Source: Martinezella tropici (lineage in GTDB: Bacteria > Pseudomonadota > Alphaproteobacteria > Rhizobiales > Rhizobiaceae). From it: DNA of 64,000 bases. Both the position numbers and the translations under genes were made by a program. Below are positions 15,974 to 23,266 of this stretch, piece after piece; position 1 is the stretch's first letter, and every line of letters begins with the position of its first letter. The DNA lies in the NCBI RefSeq assembly GCF_003287875.1, contig NZ_QMKK01000022.1, forward strand, positions 186,001-250,000, in the 5' to 3' direction. The notes beneath the pieces are model-generated. The model made no database searches, was not told the origin of the DNA, and saw only the letters and a program-made list of their open reading frames with translations.

Positions 15974-16051
15974 TGGTTGCAGGGGCTGGATTCGAACCAG
16001 CGATCTTGTGGGTATGAACCACATGGGATGACCAGGCTTCCCTACCCTGCT
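15974..16051 (-). tRNA. Phage tRNA with CAT anticodon, initiator-like
   Basis: A complete 78-nt cloverleaf with encoded CCA. Acceptor 5' AGCAGGG pairs 3' CCCTGCA except for an A1:A72 mismatch. The D stem is GGGA/TCCC with loop AGCCTGGTCA. The anticodon stem is TGTGG/CCACA with loop TTCATAC (anticodon CAT). The T arm is GCTGG-TTCGAAT-CCAGC and the discriminator is A. A 1:72 mismatch, purine11:pyrimidine24 and the AGCCTGGT D-loop are features of bacterial initiator tRNA, but the three G:C pairs of the initiator anticodon stem are incomplete (TGG/CCA). Elongator Met or lysidine-modified Ile2 remain possible. Confidence 0.8.
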
Positions 16052-16219
16052 GAAAAGAAAGCGCGCCGGACATCGAAGGTCCGCCAGCCCGGCGCGAGTC
16101 GGCGCAGTCAGTTGGTGAACTGCGCGAGGGAACGATGCCGCGCCGGAAAAAGGCCGAAACCGGCGCGGCAGATCGGCGGTTCTGGATGCGGCAGAAACCA
16201 CCAATGGAAAGGTTCGGGA

Positions 16220-16498
16220 TCATTCGGCGGCCTCCCGCATCGCGGAAGGACGCGGAACGTCGTCCGGCCAGCCAACACCATCAGGCCAATTCTTCGAGAA
16301 CCATGTCATTGCCTTTTCAAAGGTGCCGGTGTTCAGGTCACCGCCTTCGGCAATATCGTCGAGCTTCGAACCGCGATTGAGCACGATCGTTGACACGCGC
16401 TTGCGACCAATTCCGGCCGCTTCCGCGTAACGATCAGCAACAACAATGATCTGTTCTCGAAGCATCATGCCGATAGGAATGCGGTCAAATAGCCGCAT
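16220..16498 (-). CDS. Cro-position small regulator
   Basis: 92 residues, divergent from the C1 repressor, sharing a 56-bp spacer with it. The region LREQIIVVADRYAEAAGIGR then KRVSTIVLNRG has helix-turn-helix character of the kind used by small phage regulators. One GCGG-N8-CCGC palindrome (16481-16496) overlaps its first codons, so expression would be directly blocked by repressor. Position and size match Cro; DNA binding is not proven. ATG 16468 is an alternative start. The 168 bases downstream hold GC-rich dyads but no gene before the tRNA. Confidence 0.6.
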   Translation of the reverse strand: MRLFDRIPIGMMLREQIIVVADRYAEAAGIGRKRVSTIVLNRGSKLDDIAEGGDLNTGTFEKAMTWFSKNWPDGVGWPDDVPRPSAMREAAE

Positions 16499-16552
16499 CT
16501 GTCAAGGACAAATAACCGCTTTCAATAATTTTCAATGCGGACGATAATCCGC
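16481..16552. promoter_or_regulatory. Left immunity operators (GCGG-N8-CCGC)
   Basis: Three sites with an identical frame: 16481-16496 (spacer TCAAATAG), 16504-16519 (degenerate left arm AAGG, spacer ACAAATAA) and 16537-16552 (spacer ACGATAAT). The last ends two bases before the repressor ATG. They cover the divergent promoter region between the Cro-position gene and C1 and share their spacers' A/T pattern with the right operators. Confidence 0.7.
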
Positions 16553-16554
16553 AC

Positions 16555-17241
16555 ATGGTGAAAACAGTGGTTCAGAGACTAAAAGAAATCATTGAGCGGC
16601 AAGGGCTTAACGAAGAGACCGCATCTTTGAGATGCGGCTTGGAGAGAAGCTATTTCCGAAAGCTCTTCGAACGACCGGACGCCAGCCCGCGTGGAGAAAC
16701 CATGCGAAAGATCTCGAAGGGACTCGGTGTCTCGATCGAGGAAATCATGGGAGAAGAACCATCTCCAATGCCCGCACCTGTCAAAAATGATGTAAAGCGC
16801 GCAAATGCAACCTTGCCTGCCTTTGCCCATTTGGACAAAGATGTACCGGTCAGAGGAACGGCTGCAGGCTCTCATCTGCGCGGAGCATTCCAGCTGACAA
16901 GTGATCCGGTTGACTATGTGAGGCGCCCCGCAAGCCTTATGAGCGCGCGAAATGTCTATTCCCTCTATGTGGAAGGCTCGTCGATGGAGCCGCAATATTG
17001 GCCGGGCGATCTCATTTACGTCCATCCGGACAAGCCGCCCCGCCCTGGTGACGCCGTCATCGTCCAGTACAGAAACAGCGACGACGAAGACATCGAGGCT
17101 ACGATTGGCCTCTACATCAGGCTGACCGCCGAGCGGCTGGTGATCCAGAAGCACAATCCACCTGGGGAAAGGAATATCGTGCGCGACGCGATTGTTTCCA
17201 TCCATAAGGTTCTCACCAACAACGAGATCTACGGCGTCTAG
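16555..17241 (+). CDS. C1-type repressor, LexA-like S24 fold
   Basis: 228 residues. The N-terminal HTH (about 5-65, ERQGLNEETASLRCGLERSY) binds operators. The C-terminal S24 dimerisation/peptidase domain is about 95-228. The cleavage-type Ala-Gly is at 104-105 (GTAAGS) and the catalytic Ser143 in GSSMEP is present. The lysine expected in the strand near ATIGLYIRLTAERLVIQKHN appears to be Gly185, so self-cleavage may be impaired; alignment is by eye. The gene is flanked by three operator-like sites on the left and two on the right, and ends before a clear terminator. It should hold both early operons silent. Confidence 0.85.
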   Translation: MVKTVVQRLKEIIERQGLNEETASLRCGLERSYFRKLFERPDASPRGETMRKISKGLGVSIEEIMGEEPSPMPAPVKNDVKRANATLPAFAHLDKDVPVRGTAAGSHLRGAFQLTSDPVDYVRRPASLMSARNVYSLYVEGSSMEPQYWPGDLIYVHPDKPPRPGDAVIVQYRNSDDEDIEATIGLYIRLTAERLVIQKHNPPGERNIVRDAIVSIHKVLTNNEIYGV

Positions 17242-17272
17242 CGCCACCACACCTCATCTTGACGGATCTTAC

Positions 17273-17303
17273 GCCCGGACGCGCCCGCGTTCCGGGCATT
17301 TTT
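17273..17303 (+). terminator. Rho-independent terminator of the repressor gene
   Basis: Arms GCCCGGA (17273-17279) and TCCGGGC (17291-17297), with inner CGCG/CGCG pairing, are followed by ATTTTT. It lies 31 bases after the repressor stop and separates that transcript from the right early promoter. Confidence 0.8.
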
Positions 17304-17358
17304 GATTCGCTCTAGCCGACTGTTTTCCGCGTGCATTTTCATGCGGTTACTCCACGAT

Positions 17359-17411
17359 GCGGACAAATGACCGCTTATCCTGTTGACAGCGGTCATTTAT
17401 CCGCATTATTG
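17359..17411 (+). promoter_or_regulatory. Right early promoter with two overlapping operators
   Basis: TTGACA at 17383-17388 is a consensus -35; the -10 would fall in the ATTATT around 17405-17410. Operator 4 (17359-17374, spacer ACAAATGA) lies just upstream and operator 5 (17389-17404, spacer TCATTTAT) occupies the whole -35/-10 spacer, a classic repression layout. A further half site CCGC is at 17413-17416. It drives the rightward early operon. Confidence 0.7.
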
Positions 17412-17454
17412 TCCGCACATCCGGGCACCCCTCCCAGACCGGAGCGCAGAAGGC

Positions 17455-17483
17455 GGCCGCCACGGTTCCTCCCCGTGGCGGCC
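17455..17483 (+). repeat. Strong leader hairpin
   Basis: Arms GGCCGCCACGG (17455-17465) and CCGTGGCGGCC (17473-17483) are perfectly complementary over 11 bp around the loop TTCCTCC. It lies in the 5' leader of the right early transcript, 30 bases before the first gene, with no T-tract. The pyrimidine loop is complementary to the Shine-Dalgarno core in GGAGG sites. Confidence 0.55.
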
Positions 17484-17512
17484 ACAACAACCGAAGGCTG
17501 AAAGGAGCCGCT

Positions 17513-17701
17513 ATGAAAACGAAAATCGTAAGCGCTGAAGACAAGCGGGACATCAAGCTCGCGATCGACAAGACACTCGAATTTGGCTCGATGAGCGACG
17601 AACAGATCCTCGACCTCGGCATCTCGCCGGAAAGCCTTGCCCGCAATCGCAATGCCATCGCAGCCGGTATCCGAGCGAGCGGCATCCAGTTCGCGGCCTA
17701 G
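17513..17701 (+). CDS. Small early protein, 62 aa
   Basis: First gene of the rightward early operon, with AAGGAG before its ATG. Mostly helical, charged (KTKIVSAEDKRDIKLAIDKT), with a short SPESLARNRNAIAAGIRASG helix that could be a minimal DNA-binding unit. Unrecognised family. Confidence 0.55.
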   Translation: MKTKIVSAEDKRDIKLAIDKTLEFGSMSDEQILDLGISPESLARNRNAIAAGIRASGIQFAA

Positions 17702-17775
17702 TCATCTGCTTTGATCTCCGCCCGGAGTACGGGCGGCTTCCAAAGCAGATGTTCAACACAGCACAGGGGAATACC

Positions 17776-18198
17776 ATGACGAAGCGTCTCACCGAGACGA
17801 CGGCGCAGATGGATTGCGCCATCGGTTCCAGAATTCGAGCCATCCGGGTCATTCGCAGCATGAGCCAGACGGAGCTGGCCGAGGTGCTCGGGATCACGTT
17901 CCAACAGATCCAGAAATATGAGAAGGGCACGAACCGCGTTGCCGCTTCCACGCTGATTATCATCTGCCAGGCTTTGCGGGTTTCTCCGCTTGAGATCCTC
18001 GGCCTCGAAGGCGGCGGTCTCGGCAATTCGGCCCTCGCGGATATGGCTCTACGCTGTCGAGATCTGGAAGCTCGTATCGCCCGCGCCAAGCGCATGCTTG
18101 GCGGCCACGATGACGAGGCTGACGCTTCCACGACGATCGACCTTGTCTTCGACAGTAGCGGCCCGCACGCCTGCGCGCCCGCATCGCCGCCCAACTGA
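17776..18198 (+). CDS. XRE-family transcriptional regulator
   Basis: 140 residues from ATG 17776 (AGGGGA upstream). The HTH_3 domain is about 17-72: IGSRIRAIRVIRSMSQTELA, then EVLGITFQQIQKYEKGTNRV and ASTLIIICQALRVSPLEILG. The IQKYEKG motif is that of the rhizobial XRE group. The tail is helical (LEARIARAKRML) and then disordered. It is in the early operon and may tune immunity or late expression. Confidence 0.85.
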   Translation: MTKRLTETTAQMDCAIGSRIRAIRVIRSMSQTELAEVLGITFQQIQKYEKGTNRVAASTLIIICQALRVSPLEILGLEGGGLGNSALADMALRCRDLEARIARAKRMLGGHDDEADASTTIDLVFDSSGPHACAPASPPN

Positions 18199-18247
18199 TC
18201 GGCTTCAGGCAGCCCAGCTTTCTCGACCTGCAACCGAGGCTATCGCA

Positions 18248-18439
18248 ATGATGCACCGTACGCACAGTTCGCATCCGCATCTCAACCATTTCACGCCATT
18301 CCTCCCCTCCGGCTCGATGGCGGCACTCCGGGACCGGGACTTGCTGCACATGTCCGTGGACAGGCAGCGCCGCTTCGAATTGGCCCTTCTTGCCGTAATT
18401 GCCGTTTCACTCGGTGCTGCCATCGCGTGGATGCTCTGA
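18248..18439 (+). CDS. Small membrane protein, 63 aa
   Basis: Short product with a His-rich N terminus (MMHRTHSSHPHLNHF) and one C-terminal transmembrane helix (FELALLAVIAVSLGAAIAWM). GAGG lies eight bases upstream of ATG 18248. The gene is followed after two bases by another membrane-protein gene. Function unknown. Confidence 0.5.
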   Translation: MMHRTHSSHPHLNHFTPFLPSGSMAALRDRDLLHMSVDRQRRFELALLAVIAVSLGAAIAWML

Positions 18440-18441
18440 CC

Positions 18442-18717
18442 ATGGCGGCTCTCTTCAGTTTCACCGTCATTGTCTTCCTCGCCTGCGTCGCGATCTTTTA
18501 CGCGACCATCGTCGGCTATCAGCGACAGGAAGAGCGTCAACGCCGCCTGTTCGACGCGACGATTGAATTCGCCCGTCAGCTCGGCGTTTACGAGTGCCGC
18601 GATTTCCTCGCCGTCGCCCAGACGGGCGACCAGGCGGAACTGGAGCGCCGCTGGCCGACATGGCCGGAATTCCGCGACGCCGGCCTGCGTGGCGATTATG
18701 CATGGGGGATTGCCTGA
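18442..18717 (+). CDS. Membrane-anchored small protein
   Basis: 91 residues from ATG 18442, or 96 from 18427 overlapping the previous stop. An N-terminal transmembrane helix (ALFSFTVIVFLACVAIFYAT) is followed by a cytosolic helical domain with many Arg/Glu. The stop overlaps the next start (TGATG). Unrecognised family. Confidence 0.55.
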   Translation: MAALFSFTVIVFLACVAIFYATIVGYQRQEERQRRLFDATIEFARQLGVYECRDFLAVAQTGDQAELERRWPTWPEFRDAGLRGDYAWGIA

Positions 18718-19073
18718 TGGGCGAAATCCTCACCTTCACGCCAGCCCGAAGCGCGCCCCGCCTTACGATCGTGACGGACAACGATACACCCCGCGCCACC
18801 CAGGCGGAAACCGAGCGCTGGCTTGCGCGCCAGATGTCGGAAGCCATGTCATCGCTGGCGATCGCCGGCGCCGATATCGCCGAGGCGCAGAAGCTGTTTC
18901 TCCAGCAGGGCACCGAACCGAAGACGATGATCTCGGCCGACACGATCGAAAGCATCGTGCTGGCGCTTGTCCCAACCATCCATCTCTGCGGCATGACAAA
19001 TCGCGATCGCGCGCTCTACGCCGCGCTCCTCCATTGGCTGCACGGCTACCAGGGAGGTGATCGTGCCGGCTGA
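18717..19073 (+). CDS. Hypothetical phage protein, 118 aa
   Basis: Start ATG 18717 shares bases with the preceding TGA. A short disordered N terminus (EILTFTPARSAPRLTIVTDN) precedes a helical domain (ETERWLARQMSEAMSSLAIA). No family recognised. It overlaps the next small gene by 11 bases. Confidence 0.5.
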   Translation: MGEILTFTPARSAPRLTIVTDNDTPRATQAETERWLARQMSEAMSSLAIAGADIAEAQKLFLQQGTEPKTMISADTIESIVLALVPTIHLCGMTNRDRALYAALLHWLHGYQGGDRAG

Positions 19074-19215
19074 CAAGCTCCTCCTGTTCCGTGTCCATTT
19101 CGAAGACGGCGAGAAGCTCGACGTCCGGGCAAAGGACGCCGCCACCGCCGCCAAGGCCGCGCTTGCCAGGCACGACGGCATCATCAGGAAAACCAAGATC
19201 GTGAGGGAAAAATAA
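19063..19215 (+). CDS. Tiny protein, 50 aa, GTG start
   Basis: GTG 19063 is preceded by GGGAGGTGATC and the frame runs to TAA 19213-19215, which shares its last base with the next ATG (TAATG). The product begins MPADKLLLFRVHFEDGEKLD and then has a helix rich in Ala and Lys (AKDAATAAKAALARHDG). Perfect coupling on both sides and a strong ribosome site support it despite its size. The family resembles small beta-alpha peptides in rhizobial prophages; function unknown. Confidence 0.6.
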   Translation: MPADKLLLFRVHFEDGEKLDVRAKDAATAAKAALARHDGIIRKTKIVREK

Positions 19216-19802
19216 TGGAGGCGGTATCGATTTCTGACATCACACTTTGGAAACCCGAAGCGAACGTCATCCTGCACCAGGCCCTCGGCAAGCTCGCCGA
19301 GGAAACCGGCGAACTGCAGCAGATCGTCGCCCGGTGCCTTATCCAGGGCATATCGGCCTCAGATCCGAAAACCGGTCAGATCAATCATGAGCGCCTCCAG
19401 GAAGAGATATCCGATGTCGTGGCGGCGATACGCTGGCTTCGAAGCATCGGCTTCCTTCGGGTCGACAGTCCTCGTGAAGATCGCAAGCTCGCAGGCTTCC
19501 GACGATGGGAACGCATGCTCGAGGCAGATCTCTCCATCGCTGCCGGCGCAATTCGCAACCGCATCTTTGCATTGATCGAGGCCAGGACGAGGATCGAGCG
19601 CAAAACCCTTGAGGCTCAGCTCGATGATCCCATGATCGAGATGGGCTTTAGCGAGGATCATAAGATCGATCTGTCGGCCGACATCTGGGTGTCGATGCAG
19701 GTGCCGATCAATATCGCAATCGACCTCAAGGAAGACGCGACGATCGAAGATCTCATTCATGAGGTCGAGAGACGCGTCCGCAAGCTGGCGGAGGCTATCT
19801 GA
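19215..19802 (+). CDS. MazG-like NTP pyrophosphohydrolase domain protein
   Basis: 195 residues. The N-terminal part carries the all-alpha NTP-PPase metal-binding pattern: E29-E30-x2-E33 (KLAEETGELQQIV) and, about 30 residues later, E63-E64-x2-D67 (LQEEISDVVAAIRWL). Such enzymes hydrolyse (d)NTPs or alarmones to monophosphates. The C-terminal 100 residues are alpha/beta without a recognised domain, so this is longer than a minimal MazG. It overlaps neighbours by one base at each end. Confidence 0.68.
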   Translation: MEAVSISDITLWKPEANVILHQALGKLAEETGELQQIVARCLIQGISASDPKTGQINHERLQEEISDVVAAIRWLRSIGFLRVDSPREDRKLAGFRRWERMLEADLSIAAGAIRNRIFALIEARTRIERKTLEAQLDDPMIEMGFSEDHKIDLSADIWVSMQVPINIAIDLKEDATIEDLIHEVERRVRKLAEAI

Positions 19803-20086
19803 TGTCTGATGGAAGCATGCGGCTCAGCGACCTTGAGGCACAATGCCTGACGGCGTGGCAGGGGATGAATCCGGATTTCGGATATCTTTCCTTCAGCGTC
19901 ATCGAAAGCCGCTCCAGCCTTCCATCTCACCAAATCCGCCGCGTCACGCGCGCTCTTGCTCGCAAGGGTCTCGTTGCCTACGCCCGCGGCCTTTTTACCG
20001 ACATGGGCGAACCGGCGGGCGCGGGATACGGCCTTACGGCATCAGGCCAGCAACATCTTTCGAAACTGGAGAAGGCCAATGGCTGA
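19802..20086 (+). CDS. Small winged-helix-like protein
   Basis: 94 residues. LSDLEAQCLTAWQGMNPDFG, then PSHQIRRVTRALARKGLVAY and a wing-like GEPAGAGYGLTASGQQHLSK have the order of a MarR-type winged helix. TGATG coupling to the MazG-like gene. A local regulator or DNA-binding accessory is plausible. Confidence 0.55.
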   Translation: MSDGSMRLSDLEAQCLTAWQGMNPDFGYLSFSVIESRSSLPSHQIRRVTRALARKGLVAYARGLFTDMGEPAGAGYGLTASGQQHLSKLEKANG

Positions 20087-20429
20087 TACCAAAAAGATCT
20101 CCCTCCCCGCCGTTCTATTCAGCAAGGAATCCGCCATGGACATCGCGCTCGCATGGCGCGAGGTCGAGGTCGCGGAGGAGCTGCTAAAGAAGATCACCGA
20201 TGAAATCGATCGCGGCCGCGCACCGGATGCACGTGATGCCTTTGGCCGGCTGCAAAACGGCCTGCAGCTCGGCGTTCCCTCAGGTGAAAACGGGCACCGC
20301 CTTTTCAACGTTCCCTGGTCGCTCTGCCGCCCGATCATCGAAGCACACATCGCCATGCACCGCGCAAAGATCGCGGCCCTGACCGAAAAGGCAAGGATCG
20401 AGCTGGCAGGAGGCTCCGTCGATGACTGA
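20079..20429 (+). CDS. Hypothetical phage protein, 116 aa
   Basis: Start ATG 20079, overlapping the previous gene by eight bases. Helical protein (AMDIALAWREVEVAEELLKK ITDEIDRG) ending in a coiled segment (HIAMHRAKIAALTEKARIEL). It resembles small rhizobial phage proteins of unknown role. It overlaps the DUF5131 gene by eight bases. Confidence 0.5.
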   Translation: MADTKKISLPAVLFSKESAMDIALAWREVEVAEELLKKITDEIDRGRAPDARDAFGRLQNGLQLGVPSGENGHRLFNVPWSLCRPIIEAHIAMHRAKIAALTEKARIELAGGSVDD

Positions 20430-21771
20430 CGCGCCCGCGTCCCCTTACCAGCAATTCGTCGCCGAGCTTGCCAAGCTCGATGTCAAGCTCCCGGTCAACG
20501 TCACTAGCGAAGTCGGCGTCATAGCCGATGCTGACGGTCGCGGCATCATCACAATCGACGTGAACGGAGAAATGGCGGACGAGGTTGTCGAACAGATTGC
20601 CTTCTGGGTCGTGCTGGCGATCAACACCTGCGGCGGAAGGCTCAGCGAGGGCAAGTCGATGGCTGATCACACCAAGATCGAGTGGACCGACGCCACCTGG
20701 AACATTGTCACCGGTTGCCAGATCGTCTCGCCCGGCTGCACCAATTGCTATGCTATGCGCCTGGCCGGCACGCGCCTTCGCAATATCCCGAGCCGCTTCG
20801 GCCTGACCACGGACACCAAGGCCGGCCCAGTTTGGACTGGCGACATCCGCTTCAATCGCGAATGGCTCGACCAGCCGCTGCGCTGGAAGGCGCCACGCAT
20901 GATCTTCGTCGCAGCCCACGGCGATCTCTTTGCCGATGGCGTGACCAAAGAGCAGCTCGACCAGATCTTCGCGGTCATGGCGCTCAGCTCCCAGCATATA
21001 TTCCAGGTACTGACGAAGCGGCCGGAGCGGATGCGCGATTATCTCCTCGAAATGGAGCGTTGCTTCAAACGCGACGAGCGTGAGTTTTCGAGGCGCTGGG
21101 GCACCGCTGCGGCGGAGGTAACGAATTCGCCATGCGCCGCCGGCGCGATCGAGGATATCGAATTCCCGCTCTTGAACGTTTGGTTCGGGATCTCCGCGGA
21201 AGATCAGCGTCGCGCGGACGAGCGCATCCCATTTCTGTGCGATACACCGGCCGCTATCAGATGGATCAGCGCCGAGCCGCTTCTGGGCGATATCCGCTTT
21301 TCCGGTCTCTCGGCCGATCGAAAATATAAGTGGGACTGGCTGACCGGCGAAACAGCCGTCATGCATCCAGACGGCCCTTCTTTTGATTGTGGGCCAAAGA
21401 TCGATTGGGTCGTCGCCGGCGGCGAGAGCGGCCCGAACGCAAGGCCGATGCATCCGGACTGGGCGAGATCCCTTCGCGACCAATGCGCCACAGCCGGCGT
21501 GCCCTTCCTCTTCAAGCAGTGGGGAAACTGGCAGATCGCCAGCGAAGGCAAGGGGCATCTCGATCACAACATGGCCCGCAACGATGCCTTCTGGGTCGAT
21601 ATCGACGGCACACGCCACAAGCCCAGCTCGACGGGCCTGACGAAGCCTTGCGCCATGCATCGCGTCTCGAAGTCTGTCGCCGGCCGCCTACTCGACGGCG
21701 TCGAGCACAACGCTTTCCCTCCCCTCCCACCACATTTCAAGGAGCATGACCATGACCAGAAAGCTACCTGA
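20422..21771 (+). CDS. Gp37/Gp68 (DUF5131) three-Cys protein with extra N-terminal domain
   Basis: 449 residues. From residue 80 the protein matches DUF5131: TKIEWTDATWNIVTGCQIVS, then PGCTNCYAMR, giving C-x6-C-x2-C, a radical-SAM-like three-cysteine arrangement, followed by GDLFADGV, FQVLTKRPERM, WISAEPLLGDI, DWVVAGGESGPNARP and the C-terminal FLFKQWGNW. Substrate is not established. Residues 1-79 are an extra alpha/beta domain not usual in the family; an internal ATG at 20659, after GAGGGCAAG, could also start the canonical protein. So this is either a fusion or a gene with two starts. Confidence 0.82.
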   Translation: MTDAPASPYQQFVAELAKLDVKLPVNVTSEVGVIADADGRGIITIDVNGEMADEVVEQIAFWVVLAINTCGGRLSEGKSMADHTKIEWTDATWNIVTGCQIVSPGCTNCYAMRLAGTRLRNIPSRFGLTTDTKAGPVWTGDIRFNREWLDQPLRWKAPRMIFVAAHGDLFADGVTKEQLDQIFAVMALSSQHIFQVLTKRPERMRDYLLEMERCFKRDEREFSRRWGTAAAEVTNSPCAAGAIEDIEFPLLNVWFGISAEDQRRADERIPFLCDTPAAIRWISAEPLLGDIRFSGLSADRKYKWDWLTGETAVMHPDGPSFDCGPKIDWVVAGGESGPNARPMHPDWARSLRDQCATAGVPFLFKQWGNWQIASEGKGHLDHNMARNDAFWVDIDGTRHKPSSTGLTKPCAMHRVSKSVAGRLLDGVEHNAFPPLPPHFKEHDHDQKAT

Positions 21772-22093
21772 TATCCGCGTCATCAAAGAGCATATCGATA
21801 ACGGGTTAAGCCGGGTCGAGATCGCCACGATCTACGGCTGCCATCCGGACTCGCTCTACCATGTCTTGCGCAAGGCGGGCCTGTTCATCGCCAAGAAGGG
21901 CAAGCCCGATCCCGGCCCGCGCCCGGCATACCAGCTGCCCCATCTGCGCAAGGAAGTCGAGATCAAGTCCGACCGGATCGTCTTTACCCGCGAGGTCACC
22001 GCCGGCTCCTACGGCGGCATGATGTTCCAGCGCATCTCGGTGCCGCGCATCACCTCGCATATCGCCGCCCTGCAGGACGCCGGCCGATGCTGA
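21746..22093 (+). CDS. Small HTH protein
   Basis: 115 residues with an RsaL/resolvase-like helix-turn-helix (IKEHIDNGLSRVEIATIYGC then HPDSLYHVLRKAG) and a C-terminal beta part. AAGGAG precedes ATG 21746/21752; it starts inside the DUF5131 gene. A regulator or DNA-binding accessory. Confidence 0.6.
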   Translation: MTMTRKLPDIRVIKEHIDNGLSRVEIATIYGCHPDSLYHVLRKAGLFIAKKGKPDPGPRPAYQLPHLRKEVEIKSDRIVFTREVTAGSYGGMMFQRISVPRITSHIAALQDAGRC

Positions 22094-22305
22094 AATACGA
22101 CCGCGGCGCGGGCCTTGCCAAAATCCACTGCGACAGCTGCCCGGCCTCCATGGAGAGCGTCGGCGGATATGTTGAGCGCGTCGCCGTGGCTCGCGCCGTG
22201 GAACTCGCCAAGCTTGCCCGCTGGTCGATCGAGAAACACGCCGGCACATGGCAGCACTTCTGCCCAAACTGCCGCCCTACACGAAAACGAGGATCCTTGC
22301 TGTGA
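22087..22305 (+). CDS. Small zinc-ribbon-like protein
   Basis: 72 residues with C-x2-C (HCDSCPAS) near residue 15 and C-x2-C (HFCPNCRP) near residue 60, enclosing a helix. The two Cys pairs suit one structural zinc. It overlaps both neighbours (7 and 4 bases). Confidence 0.6.
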   Translation: MLKYDRGAGLAKIHCDSCPASMESVGGYVERVAVARAVELAKLARWSIEKHAGTWQHFCPNCRPTRKRGSLL

Positions 22306-22688
22306 AACTCATCCGGACAATCGCACCGCTAGCCGTCATCTGCGCAACCTTGCTGTCTTCCTGCAATGATGCGGACGTGGCGTCTCACAATCTCTCGAAG
22401 GCAGCCGACAACTTCCAAGTCAATCGCCGCATCGTCGTCATCAATGGGATAACCGACAATTACCTGTTGTCGGTCGAAGGTCTTTGCTCACTCGGAAATG
22501 CCGATAAGGATCGCGAGATTTCGATCACCTGCAAAACAGGCCCTGACGCGTACAAGAAATTCTTCGCCGGCCTTTCCGATAACGTCACATACGTTGTCGA
22601 GCAGCTAGAGCCCATGCCTGTCAGCGTTTACCGCTACAAGGTGATCTTCAAGCCTTCCGTCATCATTCCCGACATAGATTTGAAGTGA
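22302..22688 (+). CDS. Prophage lipoprotein
   Basis: 128 residues from GTG 22302, overlapping the previous stop (GTGA). A lipoprotein signal ends in LLSSC with Cys about residue 19 as lipidation site. The mature part is beta-rich (RRIVVINGITDNYLLSVEGL) with two more Cys that could pair. Exported lipoproteins in prophages often change the host surface (superinfection exclusion is one possibility). Confidence 0.65.
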   Translation: MKLIRTIAPLAVICATLLSSCNDADVASHNLSKAADNFQVNRRIVVINGITDNYLLSVEGLCSLGNADKDREISITCKTGPDAYKKFFAGLSDNVTYVVEQLEPMPVSVYRYKVIFKPSVIIPDIDLK

Positions 22689-22698
22689 GGGCGCAACC

Positions 22699-22800
22699 AT
22701 GATCACCAACAACAAAATCCAATCTGCGAAGGTGATTGCTGAACATATCTCTAAGGCCATGGAAGGCGCTTATGGCGACGACTGGACTGTAGAGCGCTAA
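22699..22800 (+). CDS. Putative 33-aa peptide
   Basis: ATG 22699 to TAA 22798-22800 encodes an amphipathic helix (NKIQSAKVIAEHISKAMEG) ending DDWTVER. It fills the gap between the lipoprotein and the next gene in an otherwise gapless operon. The ribosome site is weak (GTGAGGG). Could be spurious. Confidence 0.35.
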   Translation: MITNNKIQSAKVIAEHISKAMEGAYGDDWTVER

Positions 22801-22804
22801 AGCC

Positions 22805-23266
22805 ATGAGGAGCTCGTCGAGCGAAAGCCGGCCGGGCAATATGCGCGGCCTCAAACCAAGCATCATCCAATATTCGACGGAACTCCCGAACCTCGACGAT
22901 TGCCTTGTCGAGCGACCGAAGCCGTTCCGCCTAGTCATCTGGGAACCGATACTGACTAGGGCACCAGGACCATCTCGCGCCCAGCCCTATTGCTGCTACA
23001 TTAAGACGATCATCTTCTATCACCGCCCCTACATCGTGAGGCCGTTCAAGACCTTCTGGCGCGACCATAGCGGAAAGCTTCACGCGTCGTCATCCGGCTA
23101 TGAACAATGGGATCAAGTCGAAACGCGCCTCACCTGTGACGATGTCATCATCTTCGAGCACGAACGCTTCTCAGTCGGCTTAGGCGAAGTCGTGTGGGTG
23201 AACGCGCCGGCTGAGCCGCGGCGCTGGTATATGCGACGAGACGCACGCCGCGTGGAGAAGCGCTGA
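22805..23266 (+). CDS. Hypothetical phage protein, 153 aa
   Basis: Basic protein with a C-terminal half rich in aromatic and charged residues (KTFWRDHSGKLHASSSGYEQ). No family recognised. Its stop overlaps the next ATG by one base. Less GC-biased codon use at the start suggests the true start could be ATG 22841. Confidence 0.45.
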   Translation: MRSSSSESRPGNMRGLKPSIIQYSTELPNLDDCLVERPKPFRLVIWEPILTRAPGPSRAQPYCCYIKTIIFYHRPYIVRPFKTFWRDHSGKLHASSSGYEQWDQVETRLTCDDVIIFEHERFSVGLGEVVWVNAPAEPRRWYMRRDARRVEKR

